Notes: generated by a model not told the origin, from the letters alone. A stretch of 64,000 nt of DNA from JAYWGN01 sp043778255 (GCA_043778255.1 JAYWGN010000034.1:33296-97295); one strand, 5' to 3'. Counted from the stretch's first letter, positions 31,768 through 41,328 are shown. Numbers and translations: made by a program.

Positions 31768-33966
31768 ATGAAGTTTTTTTTACTCGTTTCATTTATTTTT
31801 TTTGGGTTAAATGCCGTTATAAGTCAGGAGTTGTGGCAACGTAAAATTGATGCAGCACAAGTAGTGCTTTGCAAAAAAGATAGTGTAAACAACTGCACTA
31901 TTACCATATCAAGCAATGCCGAAAGCAACTTGATAGCAACCACATTTATAATAAATAAGGTAGATGAGTGGCAGAATTATATAGCCATCAACAAAACATT
32001 TAGTATAAACGATAAGGTAAAGTATTTACGCATATTGCTCAATTATGTAACCGATTACAACACAGCAGCACGTAATAGGTACAAGGTTAAGGAGTTTAAC
32101 GGCGGAGTAGCTAAAGAGTTATTTAACAATTTTGATAATATAATTAGCTGCTTTACCAACGAAAATAGTTTAGAAACCGTAACAAAAAAATTAGGCTTTT
32201 TAGCCAGTAAAATAATAATTGAAAATGAGTTTGCACCACTAGCCAAAGGCTATACCGAAGCTAAAGAAACCTTTATACTAAAAGACTGTAATGCTCACCC
32301 CAAAAATATACTAACTATACTATCTGCCTACCCCAATTTTAAATATGCCGATAGCCTAATAACTGTAGCCGCCTACCAAAACCAAGATAAAATATATGAC
32401 TTTGCACAATGCAAAAACTGTGTATTGTATAGCCGTATTAAAAATAGCCCTAACCCATTGGTACAAACATTGTATGCCATGGCACAGCTAGAGAGTGGCC
32501 GTTCCCTCACCCCTTTTTTAGATGCTATAAGCAGGCAACAAATTACTATTGATACTATTAATAAAATACAACAAAACCGAGATGCTTATTATAAATTACT
32601 AGTACATACACGTATTAAGTATGCAGCAAGGTTAGCCAATGGCAACGATATTATTGCCCTCGATAACTTTAATAATAAAATAAAAGAAGTAGCCCTCGAT
32701 TATATAAAAGAAATAAATGAAGCTCACACCAAGCCAGACCCTATAAGGTTTGCACCTATTGTACCACTTAATGCTCAGGAGCTGTATTATATGGCAGTGT
32801 ATGGTATTGATGAGTTGTTTACCAGTAGCTTTAACCGAGGTGTGTTTGCACAATTAATTACCAAATTAAATGGGCTAAGTACCGATAAGTTTTTGAACCA
32901 AGTAGGAAACGATTATTTTAGAAAATTTATAAAAATAAGTGCTAATTATAACAAGCTAGCTATATTTTTAAAACTAATGCCCGATAGCAGTGCAACCATA
33001 CTTATGGATAACTTTGTGAGCAACTTAGTACAAGATGATAATGTAAATGATATAGAAGATGCGGTGGATGTAGCCGATGCTTTTGTAGGCATAGCAGCCA
33101 ATACCGATTTGCAAAATGTAAGTAAACAAATATTACTACAAATTAAAACATTTCAAAAACAATACAAAGACGAGGAAAATGTAAAAGGCGAAACAATATA
33201 CCGAATATTCGATTTAATATTTAGAGCCAATAGCGATACTACAATTAACCTTGCTACCCAATTAGGCATACCGCCAATTAATAAAGTAGAGTATAATACA
33301 TTGGCTACAGCCAAAGGAAAAACTATAGTTAAGTTATACTTTTATGGCGATGAAGATAAAGATGGGCAATACTCATTTCTCAACTTTATGGGTTTGTTTG
33401 GCGATAAAAGTAGATGGAAAGTAGAGGCTAATCCATACTTTGTAAACATTAACAGCATAAAGGGCAAACCCATTCAAATACTTGCTAACAGGGCATTGTA
33501 CGACGTTACAAAGAAAACCGACCCCGACGATACAGCTAAGCAAAAAATGAATGCTTACATGGCCAAGCTTAACCTACAGCCTACATTTGTAATGCACCGT
33601 GGGCACAGTTACCACGTACCTATTACACTTAAGTATATGGAGGAGTACGACACATCGGCAAAGCTTATAGTATTAGGCAGCTGTGGTGGTTACCAAAACC
33701 TGAAACGTGTATTAGAAATATGCCCCGATGCACATATAGTAAGTAGCAAACAAACAGGAACCATGCATGTAAACGACCCAATGCTACGAGAAATGTTTAA
33801 AGATATTGGCGAAGGAAAAAATATAATATGGCCGCCACTATGGGCAAGAATTAAAACAGCCGTAGGAGGTGGCGAACACGGCGAAATGTTTGATGAGTAT
33901 ATACCACCTAATAAAAACTTAGGCATGATATTTATAAAAGCCTACAAAAAACAAATGAAATTATAG
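31768..33966 (+). CDS. Large secreted protein with possible caspase-like (clan CD) His/Cys dyad
   Basis: A 732-residue protein with a signal peptide (MKFFLLVSFIFFGLNAVISQ). Residues 25-500 are mainly helical, with no family I recognise. The C-terminal part has the pattern of clan CD cysteine peptidases: a hydrophobic strand then His-Gly-His (TFVMHRGHSYH, His610 and His613), and 26 residues later a hydrophobic strand ending in KLIVLGSCGGY (Cys639). Caspases, CHAT, separases and gingipains share this order (strand-HG, strand-C). Acidic KLYFYGDEDKDGQYSFLNFM precedes it. The gene stands alone, behind a hairpin and before a strong terminator. The peptidase idea is an inference from two short motifs. 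Confidence 0.6.
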   Translation: MKFFLLVSFIFFGLNAVISQELWQRKIDAAQVVLCKKDSVNNCTITISSNAESNLIATTFIINKVDEWQNYIAINKTFSINDKVKYLRILLNYVTDYNTAARNRYKVKEFNGGVAKELFNNFDNIISCFTNENSLETVTKKLGFLASKIIIENEFAPLAKGYTEAKETFILKDCNAHPKNILTILSAYPNFKYADSLITVAAYQNQDKIYDFAQCKNCVLYSRIKNSPNPLVQTLYAMAQLESGRSLTPFLDAISRQQITIDTINKIQQNRDAYYKLLVHTRIKYAARLANGNDIIALDNFNNKIKEVALDYIKEINEAHTKPDPIRFAPIVPLNAQELYYMAVYGIDELFTSSFNRGVFAQLITKLNGLSTDKFLNQVGNDYFRKFIKISANYNKLAIFLKLMPDSSATILMDNFVSNLVQDDNVNDIEDAVDVADAFVGIAANTDLQNVSKQILLQIKTFQKQYKDEENVKGETIYRIFDLIFRANSDTTINLATQLGIPPINKVEYNTLATAKGKTIVKLYFYGDEDKDGQYSFLNFMGLFGDKSRWKVEANPYFVNINSIKGKPIQILANRALYDVTKKTDPDDTAKQKMNAYMAKLNLQPTFVMHRGHSYHVPITLKYMEEYDTSAKLIVLGSCGGYQNLKRVLEICPDAHIVSSKQTGTMHVNDPMLREMFKDIGEGKNIIWPPLWARIKTAVGGGEHGEMFDEYIPPNKNLGMIFIKAYKKQMKL

Positions 33967-33994
33967 TACTTAAAAATTTTTTTATAAAAACAGA

Positions 33995-34030
33995 AAACCC
34001 TCAAAACAGTTAAGTTTGAGGGTTTTTTTT
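33995..34030 (+). terminator. Rho-independent terminator
   Basis: AACCCTCAAA pairs with TTTGAGGGTT around a short loop, followed by a run of T residues. It lies about 30 bases after the stop of the large secreted protein gene. Confidence 0.88.
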
Positions 34031-34061
34031 TAATAAAGATTATCTTTAAATAAAAACAATA

Positions 34062-34220
34062 CTACATAGCAGCAGTTGTTGCTTTTTTGCTGCAACAGCC
34101 ACCTGTTTTAACACACTGTTCTTTTTTAGCTTTTTTCTTCTTTTTACCGCTATTGTTAGCAGCAAATACTACACCTGTGCTTAATATAGCTACAGCCATA
34201 ATTGCAAATACTTTTTTCAT
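34062..34220 (-). CDS. Small secreted Lys/Cys-rich peptide (52 residues)
   Basis: The reading frame from ATG 34220 to TAG encodes 52 residues. A signal peptide (MKKVFAIMAVAILSTGVVFA, cut before ANNSG) is followed by a run of lysines (GKKKKKAKKE) and three cysteines (Cys36, Cys42, Cys43 in QCVKTGGCCSKK). The leader on the minus strand is the recurrent ACCCAAAAAAAAT motif. The mature peptide of about 31 residues is strongly basic. It could bind metal, nucleic acid or the envelope. No family is recognised and no neighbour gives a clue, but the signal peptide and leader make it a credible gene. Confidence 0.72.
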   Translation of the reverse strand: MKKVFAIMAVAILSTGVVFAANNSGKKKKKAKKEQCVKTGGCCSKKATTAAM

Positions 34221-34375
34221 AATTATATTTTTTTTGGGTTAAAAATTTTAATTTCAATATAAAGTTAACGGTTTTATTTTACAAAAATTGTTAAAATTTG
34301 CTATAATATTTATAAGGGTAACTGCTAGTGTTAGTCTTTAATCATTTAGGCAGCTTATTATTTTGATGACTCACT

Positions 34376-34576
34376 TTAATCATTTTCATCAAGGAGAAAA
34401 ACTTGTTCAACAGACTTATTAAAAACTTTAGCAATTTTAATAGCAAGAACTGTTGATGGAACATATTTATTGGCTTCCATAGCATTTATTGTTTGCCTAC
34501 TTACAAATACTTTATTTGCTAAATCTTCTTGGGTAAGTGAATTTATAGCTCTTTCAATTTTAATATTATTTTTCAT
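34376..34576 (-). CDS. XRE-family helix-turn-helix regulator
   Basis: A 66-residue Cro/C1-type DNA-binding protein: IKIERAINSLTQEDLANKVFVSRQTINAMEANKYVPSTVLAIKIAKVF, with the recognition helix in SRQTINAME. It belongs to the short YgzD-like group that is often paired with a membrane protein. Its start overlaps the end of the membrane protein gene by 11 bases. It probably represses its own operon; codon use differs from native genes. Confidence 0.88.
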   Translation of the reverse strand: MKNNIKIERAINSLTQEDLANKVFVSRQTINAMEANKYVPSTVLAIKIAKVFNKSVEQVFLLDEND

Positions 34577-35042
34577 TGGGCACTGATTTTGAATTTTTAT
34601 ATAAAATGTAGTTAAATCTTATAATAAATAGGAGTAATACTGTAAACATATTGTAAATCATCACACTCAAAAATGCAGTGTCATAAATAAAAACAAATGC
34701 AAGTAAGAGTAACAAATAGTTGAACAATACAGCCCACAATAACGAAGACAATCGAATTTTGGCAATGTATTCATCTTCGTTTTTTTCTTTTGTAAATCCA
34801 ACTAAAAGACAACCAATAATGAACATAACTCCTAGTATAGTATATGTTAAGTTTACTGAAATTATACTGAAAGATTTGTTATACCCAAAAATTTGATTGG
34901 GGAGTATTGAAAGCACTTTTGCATTTAACCAATTTAGTTCATAACCAGAAGTTATACAAAACAGACCTAAAATAAAAGATGGAAAAAAAATTATCCAACC
35001 AATCATTTTGTACTTGTTTGAAAATAATAATTTATGTGACAT
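34566..35042 (-). CDS. Four-helix membrane protein paired with XRE regulator
   Basis: A 158-residue protein with four membrane helices (about residues 13-33, 58-80, 98-118 and 120-145). Small membrane proteins like this are often found directly upstream of a short XRE regulator, as here (11-base overlap). No catalytic motif is visible. The pair is AT-rich with ATT-type isoleucine codons, unlike the surrounding genes, which suggests acquisition. Role unknown; a stress or immunity function is only a guess. Confidence 0.68.
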   Translation of the reverse strand: MSHKLLFSNKYKMIGWIIFFPSFILGLFCITSGYELNWLNAKVLSILPNQIFGYNKSFSIISVNLTYTILGVMFIIGCLLVGFTKEKNEDEYIAKIRLSSLLWAVLFNYLLLLLAFVFIYDTAFLSVMIYNMFTVLLLFIIRFNYILYKNSKSVPNEK

Positions 35043-35323
35043 ATAAAATAGTTTTTACAAAAGTATGGTTTATTTTACATTTAGACAAACTATTTTTACA
35101 TTTTGTAAAAAATATATGACAATAATACAGTCTCCTAATTTAAGTACATTAATATTTATGTTAAAGGTTATTAGCCTCAACAGCTAATCACTATACTTCT
35201 TTAGTTAAGCGATTACCAAATTCCATTGCTACTATAGTTACAAATTTTATTTGCAGTGCTTATTATTTTTTTTCGCAATTCATTTTACTAGTTTATTTTT
35301 ACCAACAAATTAATTGTAATATT

Positions 35324-36868
35324 ATGTTGGTAAAAACCTTTGGAAGTGCTGTATATGGTGTAGAAGCTATTACAATTACAATGGAAATAAATGTAAGCAA
35401 TGGCAAACACTTTTTTTTGGTTGGTTTACCCGATAATGCCATAAAAGAAAGCCAACAACGTATAGAAACGGCAATAAAACACAACGGATATTATATGCCA
35501 CGTACCAAAGTTGTTATTAACCTATCGCCAGCCGATATTCGTAAAAGTGGTACTGCATTTGATTTGCCTATGGCATTAGGTATAATGGCTAGTACCGATC
35601 AGTTAGAAAACCCCGACCTATTGGCCGACTATATTATAATGGGCGAACTAAGTCTCGATGGCGCCATACAACCCATTAAGGGAGCATTGCCTATAGCTAT
35701 ACAAGCCCGTAGAGAGGGTTTTAAAGGCTTTATACTGCCAAAGCAAAATGCCAAAGAAGCAGCTATAGTAAATAACCTAGCCGTATATGGCGTTAGTAAT
35801 TTAAAAGAAGTAGTAGATTTTTTGGACGATAAAATTAAAATTGTACCAACTGTGGTTGATACCAGAGAAGAATTTTATAACGCTCAAAGTGAAGATAGTA
35901 TTGACTTTAGCGAAGTAAAGGGACAAGAAAATATAAAAAGAGCTTTAGAAATAGCTGCAGCAGGTGGGCATAATGCCATACTTATAGGGCCACCTGGTGC
36001 CGGCAAAACGATGCTAGCCAAACGTTTCCCAACCATACTACCGCCACTTACATTGCAAGAGGCCTTGGAAACTACAAAAATACATAGTGTTGCAGGGAAG
36101 TTGCCAGGCGATGCTACTTTAATTAATAAACGACCCTTCCGCAGCCCACACCATACTATTAGCGATGTAGCGTTGGTAGGTGGTGGTGGCAATCCACAGC
36201 CTGGCGAAATTTCATTATCCCATAACGGTGTGCTTTTTTTAGATGAACTACCAGAGTTTAAACGTACCGTATTAGAGGTAATGAGGCAACCCATGGAAGA
36301 ACGAAAGGTAACTATAAGCCGAGCTAAAATGTCGTTAGATTTTCCAGCATCGTTTTTACTATTAGCTAGTATGAACCCCTGCCAGTGTGGGTATTACAAC
36401 CACCCAACCAAAGAGTGTAGTTGTCCGCCAGGCTCCGTACAAAAATATTTGAATAAAATTAGTGGTCCCTTACTCGACCGTATAGACCTCCATGTAGAGG
36501 TAGTACCCGTAGCCTTTAGCGAACTAACAACCATACGAGAAAGTGAGAAGAGTAAAGTAATAAGAGAACGGGTAATAAAAGCTAGAGAAATACAATTACT
36601 CCGTTACGAAGGTATGGATGGTATATATGCCAATGCACATATAGGTAGCACTTTGCTAAAGCAAGTATGTGTGCTTGATACGGTAAGTAGCAACCTTATA
36701 AAAATAGCAATGGAAAGGCTCAACCTTAGTGCCAGAGCTTATGACAGAATACTTAAAGTAAGCCGTACCATAGCCGACCTTGCCGGTAGCGAAAATATAA
36801 AAAGCGAACACGTAGCCGAAGCCATAAACTACCGCAGTTTAGATAGGGAGGGTTGGGCTGCTAATTAG
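35324..36868 (+). CDS. YifB/ComM-family Mg-chelatase-like AAA+ ATPase
   Basis: A 514-residue protein with the three-part structure of YifB/ComM. The N-terminal Lon-like domain is at about residues 1-170 (VEAITITMEINVSNGKHFFLVGLPDNAIKES). The AAA+ module follows, with Walker A ILIGPPGAGKTMLAKR, Walker B NGVLFLDELPEF and the Mg-chelatase signature FRSPHHTISDVALVGGG. A zinc-binding CQCGYYNHPTKECSC sequence lies in the middle. The C-terminal Mg-chelatase domain is at about 400-514 (LNLSARAYDRILKVSRTIADLAGS). ComM is a branch-migration helicase that helps integrate DNA during natural transformation. Its end overlaps the convergent minus-strand gene by 8 bases. Confidence 0.94.
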   Translation: MLVKTFGSAVYGVEAITITMEINVSNGKHFFLVGLPDNAIKESQQRIETAIKHNGYYMPRTKVVINLSPADIRKSGTAFDLPMALGIMASTDQLENPDLLADYIIMGELSLDGAIQPIKGALPIAIQARREGFKGFILPKQNAKEAAIVNNLAVYGVSNLKEVVDFLDDKIKIVPTVVDTREEFYNAQSEDSIDFSEVKGQENIKRALEIAAAGGHNAILIGPPGAGKTMLAKRFPTILPPLTLQEALETTKIHSVAGKLPGDATLINKRPFRSPHHTISDVALVGGGGNPQPGEISLSHNGVLFLDELPEFKRTVLEVMRQPMEERKVTISRAKMSLDFPASFLLLASMNPCQCGYYNHPTKECSCPPGSVQKYLNKISGPLLDRIDLHVEVVPVAFSELTTIRESEKSKVIRERVIKAREIQLLRYEGMDGIYANAHIGSTLLKQVCVLDTVSSNLIKIAMERLNLSARAYDRILKVSRTIADLAGSENIKSEHVAEAINYRSLDREGWAAN

Positions 36869-37973
36869 TTGTGTTGCTTAACTTATTAAATAATTCAATT
36901 TTTTGGGTATAAAATTCTTTAGATATTTCAATAAAATCTATACTGTTTAAAGTGGTAGTTCCGGTTATAATTTTTTTATTACAATAAAAATATTTGTCAC
37001 CTACTTTTCCCATACTTATAAAGTAAATACTTTCGCCTTTGGGTATGCTGCCAAACACTACACTGTTATTAATAATGTTGCCAGGTAGCAATTCCTTATT
37101 TTTTTCAAAGGCTATTTGGCTCATAAATGTAGCTGCCTTATAAGGCTGTTGCATAGTAATAATATAATCTATTTTTTGCCTATTATCACTTATAAATTTT
37201 TCGTTGCTTACCCACTGCAGTTCATTTATTTTTTTATCGTTTAGGGCGTCAGTATCGTTAACTAGGGTATAAGCAATATTGGTTTGCAACTGCTTATTCA
37301 TAAGTATAGTTATAGTTTTGTTGGGTTGTAAGTATAACTCTTCGGTGCTGTTGTATAGCTTATACTTTATCATACCAGCAGTAATAGTAGTAGGGTTGGC
37401 AGCATTACTGTATTGGTAATACTCCTGCACAGTAAGGGTTATAGGTGTAGTAGCCAATTGCCCACTATCGTTTACAATACTCAATGCAGGTATTAGCAAC
37501 TTACCGCCTTGTGAGCAAGTAATAGCGTTTTCTATATTGGGGTCTATAGTAAATACTTCGGGGGCTTTTGTAAGGTCTATATAAAATGTAGCGGCATTGG
37601 TTTCGGTTGTGGTTAGTGTAGGTTTTTGTACCAACAAGTTGGATGCTTTTGGAGGCACTTTTGTTGTTATAGTATTGTTATTAATTGTAGCCAATGCAGT
37701 AGTAGTGTCAGTAGTAGGTATTAGGGTAGCCGCAATGTTAGGCTGTAAGGTAGTAGTAGGTGTAGTTGCAATAGTTTGTTTGTTATTAGTACTATTATTA
37801 TATACAATATAGCCAATTATACTAACAAGCAAAGCCACGGCAGCAAAGGCTTTGTAGGGTTTTGCTTTTACTTTGGGCAATTGTAATTGGTTCCAATGTT
37901 GCAGTTGGTTACTGGTATCAATTTGCCTTTCAGTATTTTTAACGGTAAAAAAATCGTCAATATTTTGTTCCAT
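36861..37973 (-). CDS. Membrane-anchored protein downstream of ECF sigma factor, probable anti-sigma or effector
   Basis: A 370-residue protein with a short cytoplasmic N-terminus (about residues 1-40), one membrane helix (AFAAVALLVSIIGYIVY) and a Thr/Ala/Pro-rich periplasmic linker followed by a beta-rich domain. It follows the ECF sigma factor gene after 13 bases, the usual place of an anti-sigma factor, and its topology (short inner part, one helix, large outer part) fits. I do not see the conserved anti-sigma HxxxCxxC motif, so the role is inferred from position. The two genes form an operon on the minus strand. Confidence 0.62.
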   Translation of the reverse strand: MEQNIDDFFTVKNTERQIDTSNQLQHWNQLQLPKVKAKPYKAFAAVALLVSIIGYIVYNNSTNNKQTIATTPTTTLQPNIAATLIPTTDTTTALATINNNTITTKVPPKASNLLVQKPTLTTTETNAATFYIDLTKAPEVFTIDPNIENAITCSQGGKLLIPALSIVNDSGQLATTPITLTVQEYYQYSNAANPTTITAGMIKYKLYNSTEELYLQPNKTITILMNKQLQTNIAYTLVNDTDALNDKKINELQWVSNEKFISDNRQKIDYIITMQQPYKAATFMSQIAFEKNKELLPGNIINNSVVFGSIPKGESIYFISMGKVGDKYFYCNKKIITGTTTLNSIDFIEISKEFYTQKIELFNKLSNTTN

Positions 37974-37986
37974 TTTTAATATAATT

Positions 37987-38517
37987 TTATAGTGAACTCA
38001 ATTTTATTTTTAACAATCGCCTTGCCTCATTTAGGTGCCATTTGCTGGTACCTTCGGTAATGCCTAATGCAGTAGCAATTTCGTGGTGTTTGTAGCCATC
38101 TAGCACATACATATTAAATACTGCATTAGTGTTTTTGGGTAGTGTACTCACCAAGTCCATTATAGCATTAGCATTTATATTTTCATATACTTCGGGGTTT
38201 ACACTTACGGTTGTTAAGTTCTCTAAGGTATAGTCAGTAGCTGTGTTTTTATTTATTTTTCGGCAATCATCAATACAAGTGTTTATTACAATTCGCTTCA
38301 CCCAACCGTTAAATGATCCAACGTTTTTAAACTGTGCAATATGTGCAAATACCTTGAGCATACTGCTGTTGTAAAGCACCCCAGCATCATCCATATTATT
38401 AGTGTAACGTAGGCATACTTTCATCATTTCGGCATATAACAAGTTGTATAGCTGCTGTTGATATACTGCTTTGTTGGCTATACATTGTGTTATAATATAG
38501 GCTAGGCTATTGTCCAA
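37987..38517 (-). CDS. ECF-type RNA polymerase sigma factor
   Basis: A 176-residue sigma-70 family factor with region 2 (YAEMMKVCLRYTNNMDDAGVLYNSSMLKVFAHIAQFKNVGSFNGWVKRIVINTCIDDCRK) and region 4 (LDGYKHHEIATALGITEGTSKWHLNEARRLLK) containing its helix-turn-helix. The only fitting start is TTG at 38517, directly after an in-frame TAA, with an A-rich leader (ACCCAAAAAAAAT) upstream. The gene is followed by the membrane protein that may control it. Confidence 0.88.
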   Translation of the reverse strand: MDNSLAYIITQCIANKAVYQQQLYNLLYAEMMKVCLRYTNNMDDAGVLYNSSMLKVFAHIAQFKNVGSFNGWVKRIVINTCIDDCRKINKNTATDYTLENLTTVSVNPEVYENINANAIMDLVSTLPKNTNAVFNMYVLDGYKHHEIATALGITEGTSKWHLNEARRLLKIKLSSL

Positions 38518-38795
38518 TTATGTTATTATTTTTTTTGGGTAAAATAGCACACTATGTGCTACAAGACGTAGCATATTATAATAAAGGTTGGGAATCCACA
38601 TTGCTTAATTTATTTTTTTTGTAAAATGAATGTATTAACAAAGAAACGTTGTTTTTAAGTTAAATGCAAATACAGCAATAAGCTTATGCTACTATTTCAT
38701 TTCATGTTATGTAATGTTGAAGCAATGTATATTTTATAAGGTCTAACTACTTATGTATATTGTAAATGCATTGCCAGTAACCTAAGTTGGTTTCT
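38518..38795. other. Divergent intergenic region
   Basis: There is no gene here. The left side carries the leader of the ECF sigma gene (TTTTACCCAAAAAAAAT, minus strand, 38528-38544). The remainder is AT-rich and leads into the 9-bp tandem array. Confidence 0.5.
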
Positions 38796-38894
38796 CCCCT
38801 TTGACCCCTTTGACCCCATTGACCCCTTTGACTTATTTGACCCCTTTGACTTATTTGACCCATTTGACCCCTTTGACCCCTTTGTCCCATTTTA
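38796..38894. repeat. 9-bp tandem repeat array (CCCCTTTGA) before the SurA-like gene
   Basis: Ten units of exactly 9 bp (CCCCTTTGA, with CTTATTTGA and CCCATTTGA variants) run without gap and end in CCCATTTTAACC. The array ends 25 bases before the -7 element of the next gene. A related array lies before katG at 42718. Confidence 0.9.
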
Positions 38895-38918
38895 ACCTTT
38901 TTTTTTAAATACTTCAAC

Positions 38919-38926
38919 TATATTTG
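38919..38926 (+). promoter_or_regulatory. -7 element (TATATTTG) before the SurA-like gene
   Basis: TATATTTG fits TAnnTTTG and ends 19 bases before the ATG at 38946. No TTTG is at the proper -33 distance; the nearest TTTG is the last array unit, which is too far. Confidence 0.55.
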
Positions 38927-38945
38927 TACACAATTTCAAACACAC

Positions 38946-40310
38946 ATGAATAAAATAATTTTACTACTCGTTTTACTTACAGCCACTCAATTAATACAAG
39001 CCCAAAAAGGTGTAATAGGCGACAAAATAATAGCCATTATAGGTGACAAAATAATACTAGAAAGTGATATACGTAACCGTATTGATGATATGAAACGTAG
39101 TGGAGTAGATGTACCTGCCAATGCACAATGCCTTATGCTCGAAACTATGCTGGCTACCAAAGCACTGGCCCAACAGGCCGAAAAAGATTCCTTATCCGTA
39201 AGTGATGAAGATATTGAGGCTTCACTTGATCTCAAAGTGAGGCAGTTTGCACAGCAATTTGGTTCGGTAGAGGCACTTGAGCAAGTAGCGGGCAAAACTA
39301 TATTTCAACTAAAAGAAGATAGTAGAGAAAGTATAAGAGAGCAAAAGTTAGCAGAAGAAATGCAGAAAGATATAATGAAAGACGTAAAAATTACACCTAC
39401 CGAAGTAAAAGCATATTATGACAAAATAGCAAAAGATAGCCTTAACGTATATGAAGCACAAGTAGAAGTTGGACAAATTGTAATAACCCCCAAAGCACAA
39501 AGAGATATAGTGCAACTTGCAAAAGACGACCTAACCGAATACCGACAAGCTGTAATAAAAGGGGAAAAAAAGTTTGAAATACTGGCAAGTACCTATAGCG
39601 ACGACCCAGGCACTAAAAAAGATGGTGGCTTATTTCCATTTAAAATAAGTGAGAAAAATGTAGATGAAAGTTTTAAAGGAGCTAGCCTCAAACTTAAAAA
39701 TGTAGGAGATGTAAGCCCAATTGTAAAAAGCAGCTTTGGTTACCACATAATACAATTAGTAAGCCGCAAAGGCGATGATATTACTGTAAGGCATTTATTA
39801 AGAATACCACAAATAACCGATGAACAATATGACGAAGCCATACAAAAATTGGATACCATACGAAGCAAATTAATAGCAGGTACTAGCAATTTTACCAATG
39901 CTGTATCACGTTATTCCGATGATGATTATAGCAAATACACTGGTGGTATGTTAGTAGGCGAAGATGGCTCAACGTTTATTACAATTGATCGTTTCCCCGA
40001 CAAAGATTTGGTACTAATGTTAAAAGAGTTAAAACTAGGACAATACAGTGCACCAGCTACATTTATAGACCAACGTGGCAAAAAAGCAACTCGTATTGTG
40101 TACTTAAAAACACAATTGCCACCACATTCCGAAAACCTAAAAGATGATTACAGCAAAATAGCTGCAAGGGCTTTAGAAGATAAAAAAAATGAAACAATGG
40201 AAAAATGGGTTAATAAAAAATTGCCAACTTACTACCTACAAATAGATAGCGACTACAACAGCTGCGAAACCTTACAACGTTGGGTAGCACAAAGTGCAGC
40301 AATAAAGTAG
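38946..40310 (+). CDS. SurA-like periplasmic peptidylprolyl isomerase
   Basis: A 454-residue protein with a signal peptide (MNKIILLLVLLTATQLIQAQ). The N-terminal chaperone domain is at about residues 22-170 (VIGDKIIAIIGDKIILESDIRNRI). Two parvulin domains follow: the first at about 180-270 with EILASTYSDDPGTKKDGGLFPF and FGYHIIQLVSRKGD, the second at about 280-390 (VRHLLRIPQ, RYSDDDYSKYTGGML) and more diverged. SurA helps fold and deliver outer-membrane proteins. The gene has its own promoter behind the 9-bp array. Confidence 0.92.
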   Translation: MNKIILLLVLLTATQLIQAQKGVIGDKIIAIIGDKIILESDIRNRIDDMKRSGVDVPANAQCLMLETMLATKALAQQAEKDSLSVSDEDIEASLDLKVRQFAQQFGSVEALEQVAGKTIFQLKEDSRESIREQKLAEEMQKDIMKDVKITPTEVKAYYDKIAKDSLNVYEAQVEVGQIVITPKAQRDIVQLAKDDLTEYRQAVIKGEKKFEILASTYSDDPGTKKDGGLFPFKISEKNVDESFKGASLKLKNVGDVSPIVKSSFGYHIIQLVSRKGDDITVRHLLRIPQITDEQYDEAIQKLDTIRSKLIAGTSNFTNAVSRYSDDDYSKYTGGMLVGEDGSTFITIDRFPDKDLVLMLKELKLGQYSAPATFIDQRGKKATRIVYLKTQLPPHSENLKDDYSKIAARALEDKKNETMEKWVNKKLPTYYLQIDSDYNSCETLQRWVAQSAAIK

Positions 40311-40378
40311 GGGAATTTTATAATAGGAATTAGAGTGTAAGAGTATTTTTAATTGCCATTTTAAGCTACCTCTCAAAT

Positions 40379-41140
40379 ATGAATAGATTACTAAAAATTG
40401 GCTTTTTGCCAGCAGGGCAATGGGTACTTATCAATAACGAAATTAAATTTAACTTAACAAATCATCACACTACAACAAATGTGTTGTATAGTTTTATTTC
40501 TAATGGCGATATAAAATATATTGGAAAAACAAGGGTTCAGTTATCTCAAAGAATGTATGGGTATCAAAATCCTGGTCCTACACAGTCAACCAACATTAGA
40601 CTAAATGCAGCAATTAAAAATTTGCTTGTGGATAACCAACCTGTTGCTATTTTCATTCTAACAGATAACGGACTTTTAAGACATGGTGACTTTAGAATTA
40701 ACCTTGCTGCTGGACTTGAAGACACGTTAATCTATGAACTCAATACTGACTGGAATTTAGCAGGGAAAAACTTAATTCCTGTTGATATTGCAAGTGAAAA
40801 ACCAGAACTTTCAAATGAACCCAAACCAATTGTTGCGCTAATTCCAGTAATTGCTACAATTAATATTATACTTGGAATCGCTTATTATAATCAAGGATTT
40901 TTTAATGTTGGTCGAGAATATTCAGAACTTTTTGGGGCTGACAATGCAACTATAGATATTCAACTCAGTTCAAATGGCGAAACAACAATTCTGGGGTATA
41001 TTAATAGAACTGCAAATAATAATGAAACACCAAGAATTATGGGAGGTAAAGAACTTCGTAATTGGATTAAAAATAATTTTAATCCCAATGATACAATGAA
41101 GGTTGACATTATTTCACCAATCGCAATTCGGTTATATTAA
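40379..41140 (+). CDS. GIY-YIG nuclease with C-terminal recognition-like domain
   Basis: A 253-residue protein. Residues 34-120 form a GIY-YIG nuclease: LYSFISNGDIKYIGKT (Tyr37, Tyr47-Ile-Gly), an arginine-bearing helix (QLSQRMYG, Arg58) and the metal-binding glutamate in GLEDTLIYEL (about Glu114). Residues 175-253 (YYNQGFFNVGREYSELFGADN, PRIMGGKELRNWIKNNF, MKVDIISPIAIRLY) look like a small beta-rich domain that may recognise DNA. The plan of nuclease plus recognition domain suggests a restriction or nicking enzyme. No methyltransferase is adjacent. Codon use is unlike the native genes, so the gene was probably acquired. Confidence 0.75.
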   Translation: MNRLLKIGFLPAGQWVLINNEIKFNLTNHHTTTNVLYSFISNGDIKYIGKTRVQLSQRMYGYQNPGPTQSTNIRLNAAIKNLLVDNQPVAIFILTDNGLLRHGDFRINLAAGLEDTLIYELNTDWNLAGKNLIPVDIASEKPELSNEPKPIVALIPVIATINIILGIAYYNQGFFNVGREYSELFGADNATIDIQLSSNGETTILGYINRTANNNETPRIMGGKELRNWIKNNFNPNDTMKVDIISPIAIRLY

Positions 41141-41328
41141 GAAAAACACACAGAAAATGGTTTTCTCTTACTTCAGTTCATCAATATACATCAAACCTTT
41201 TTAGCATATTGTATTATTGTTTGCTAATATTTTTTAAGTGAACTTTATGTAATGTATTACACAATAAAATAGTGATCTTAAATTGGAAGAAATCTGTTTA
41301 TAGAAATATTAAAATTGATTACACAATA

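Noticed and set aside
38796..38894. Possible CRISPR array
   Set aside because: The repeat has a 9-bp period without spacers, so it is a simple tandem array; the same holds for 42718-42853 and 7151-7232. No cas genes are present.
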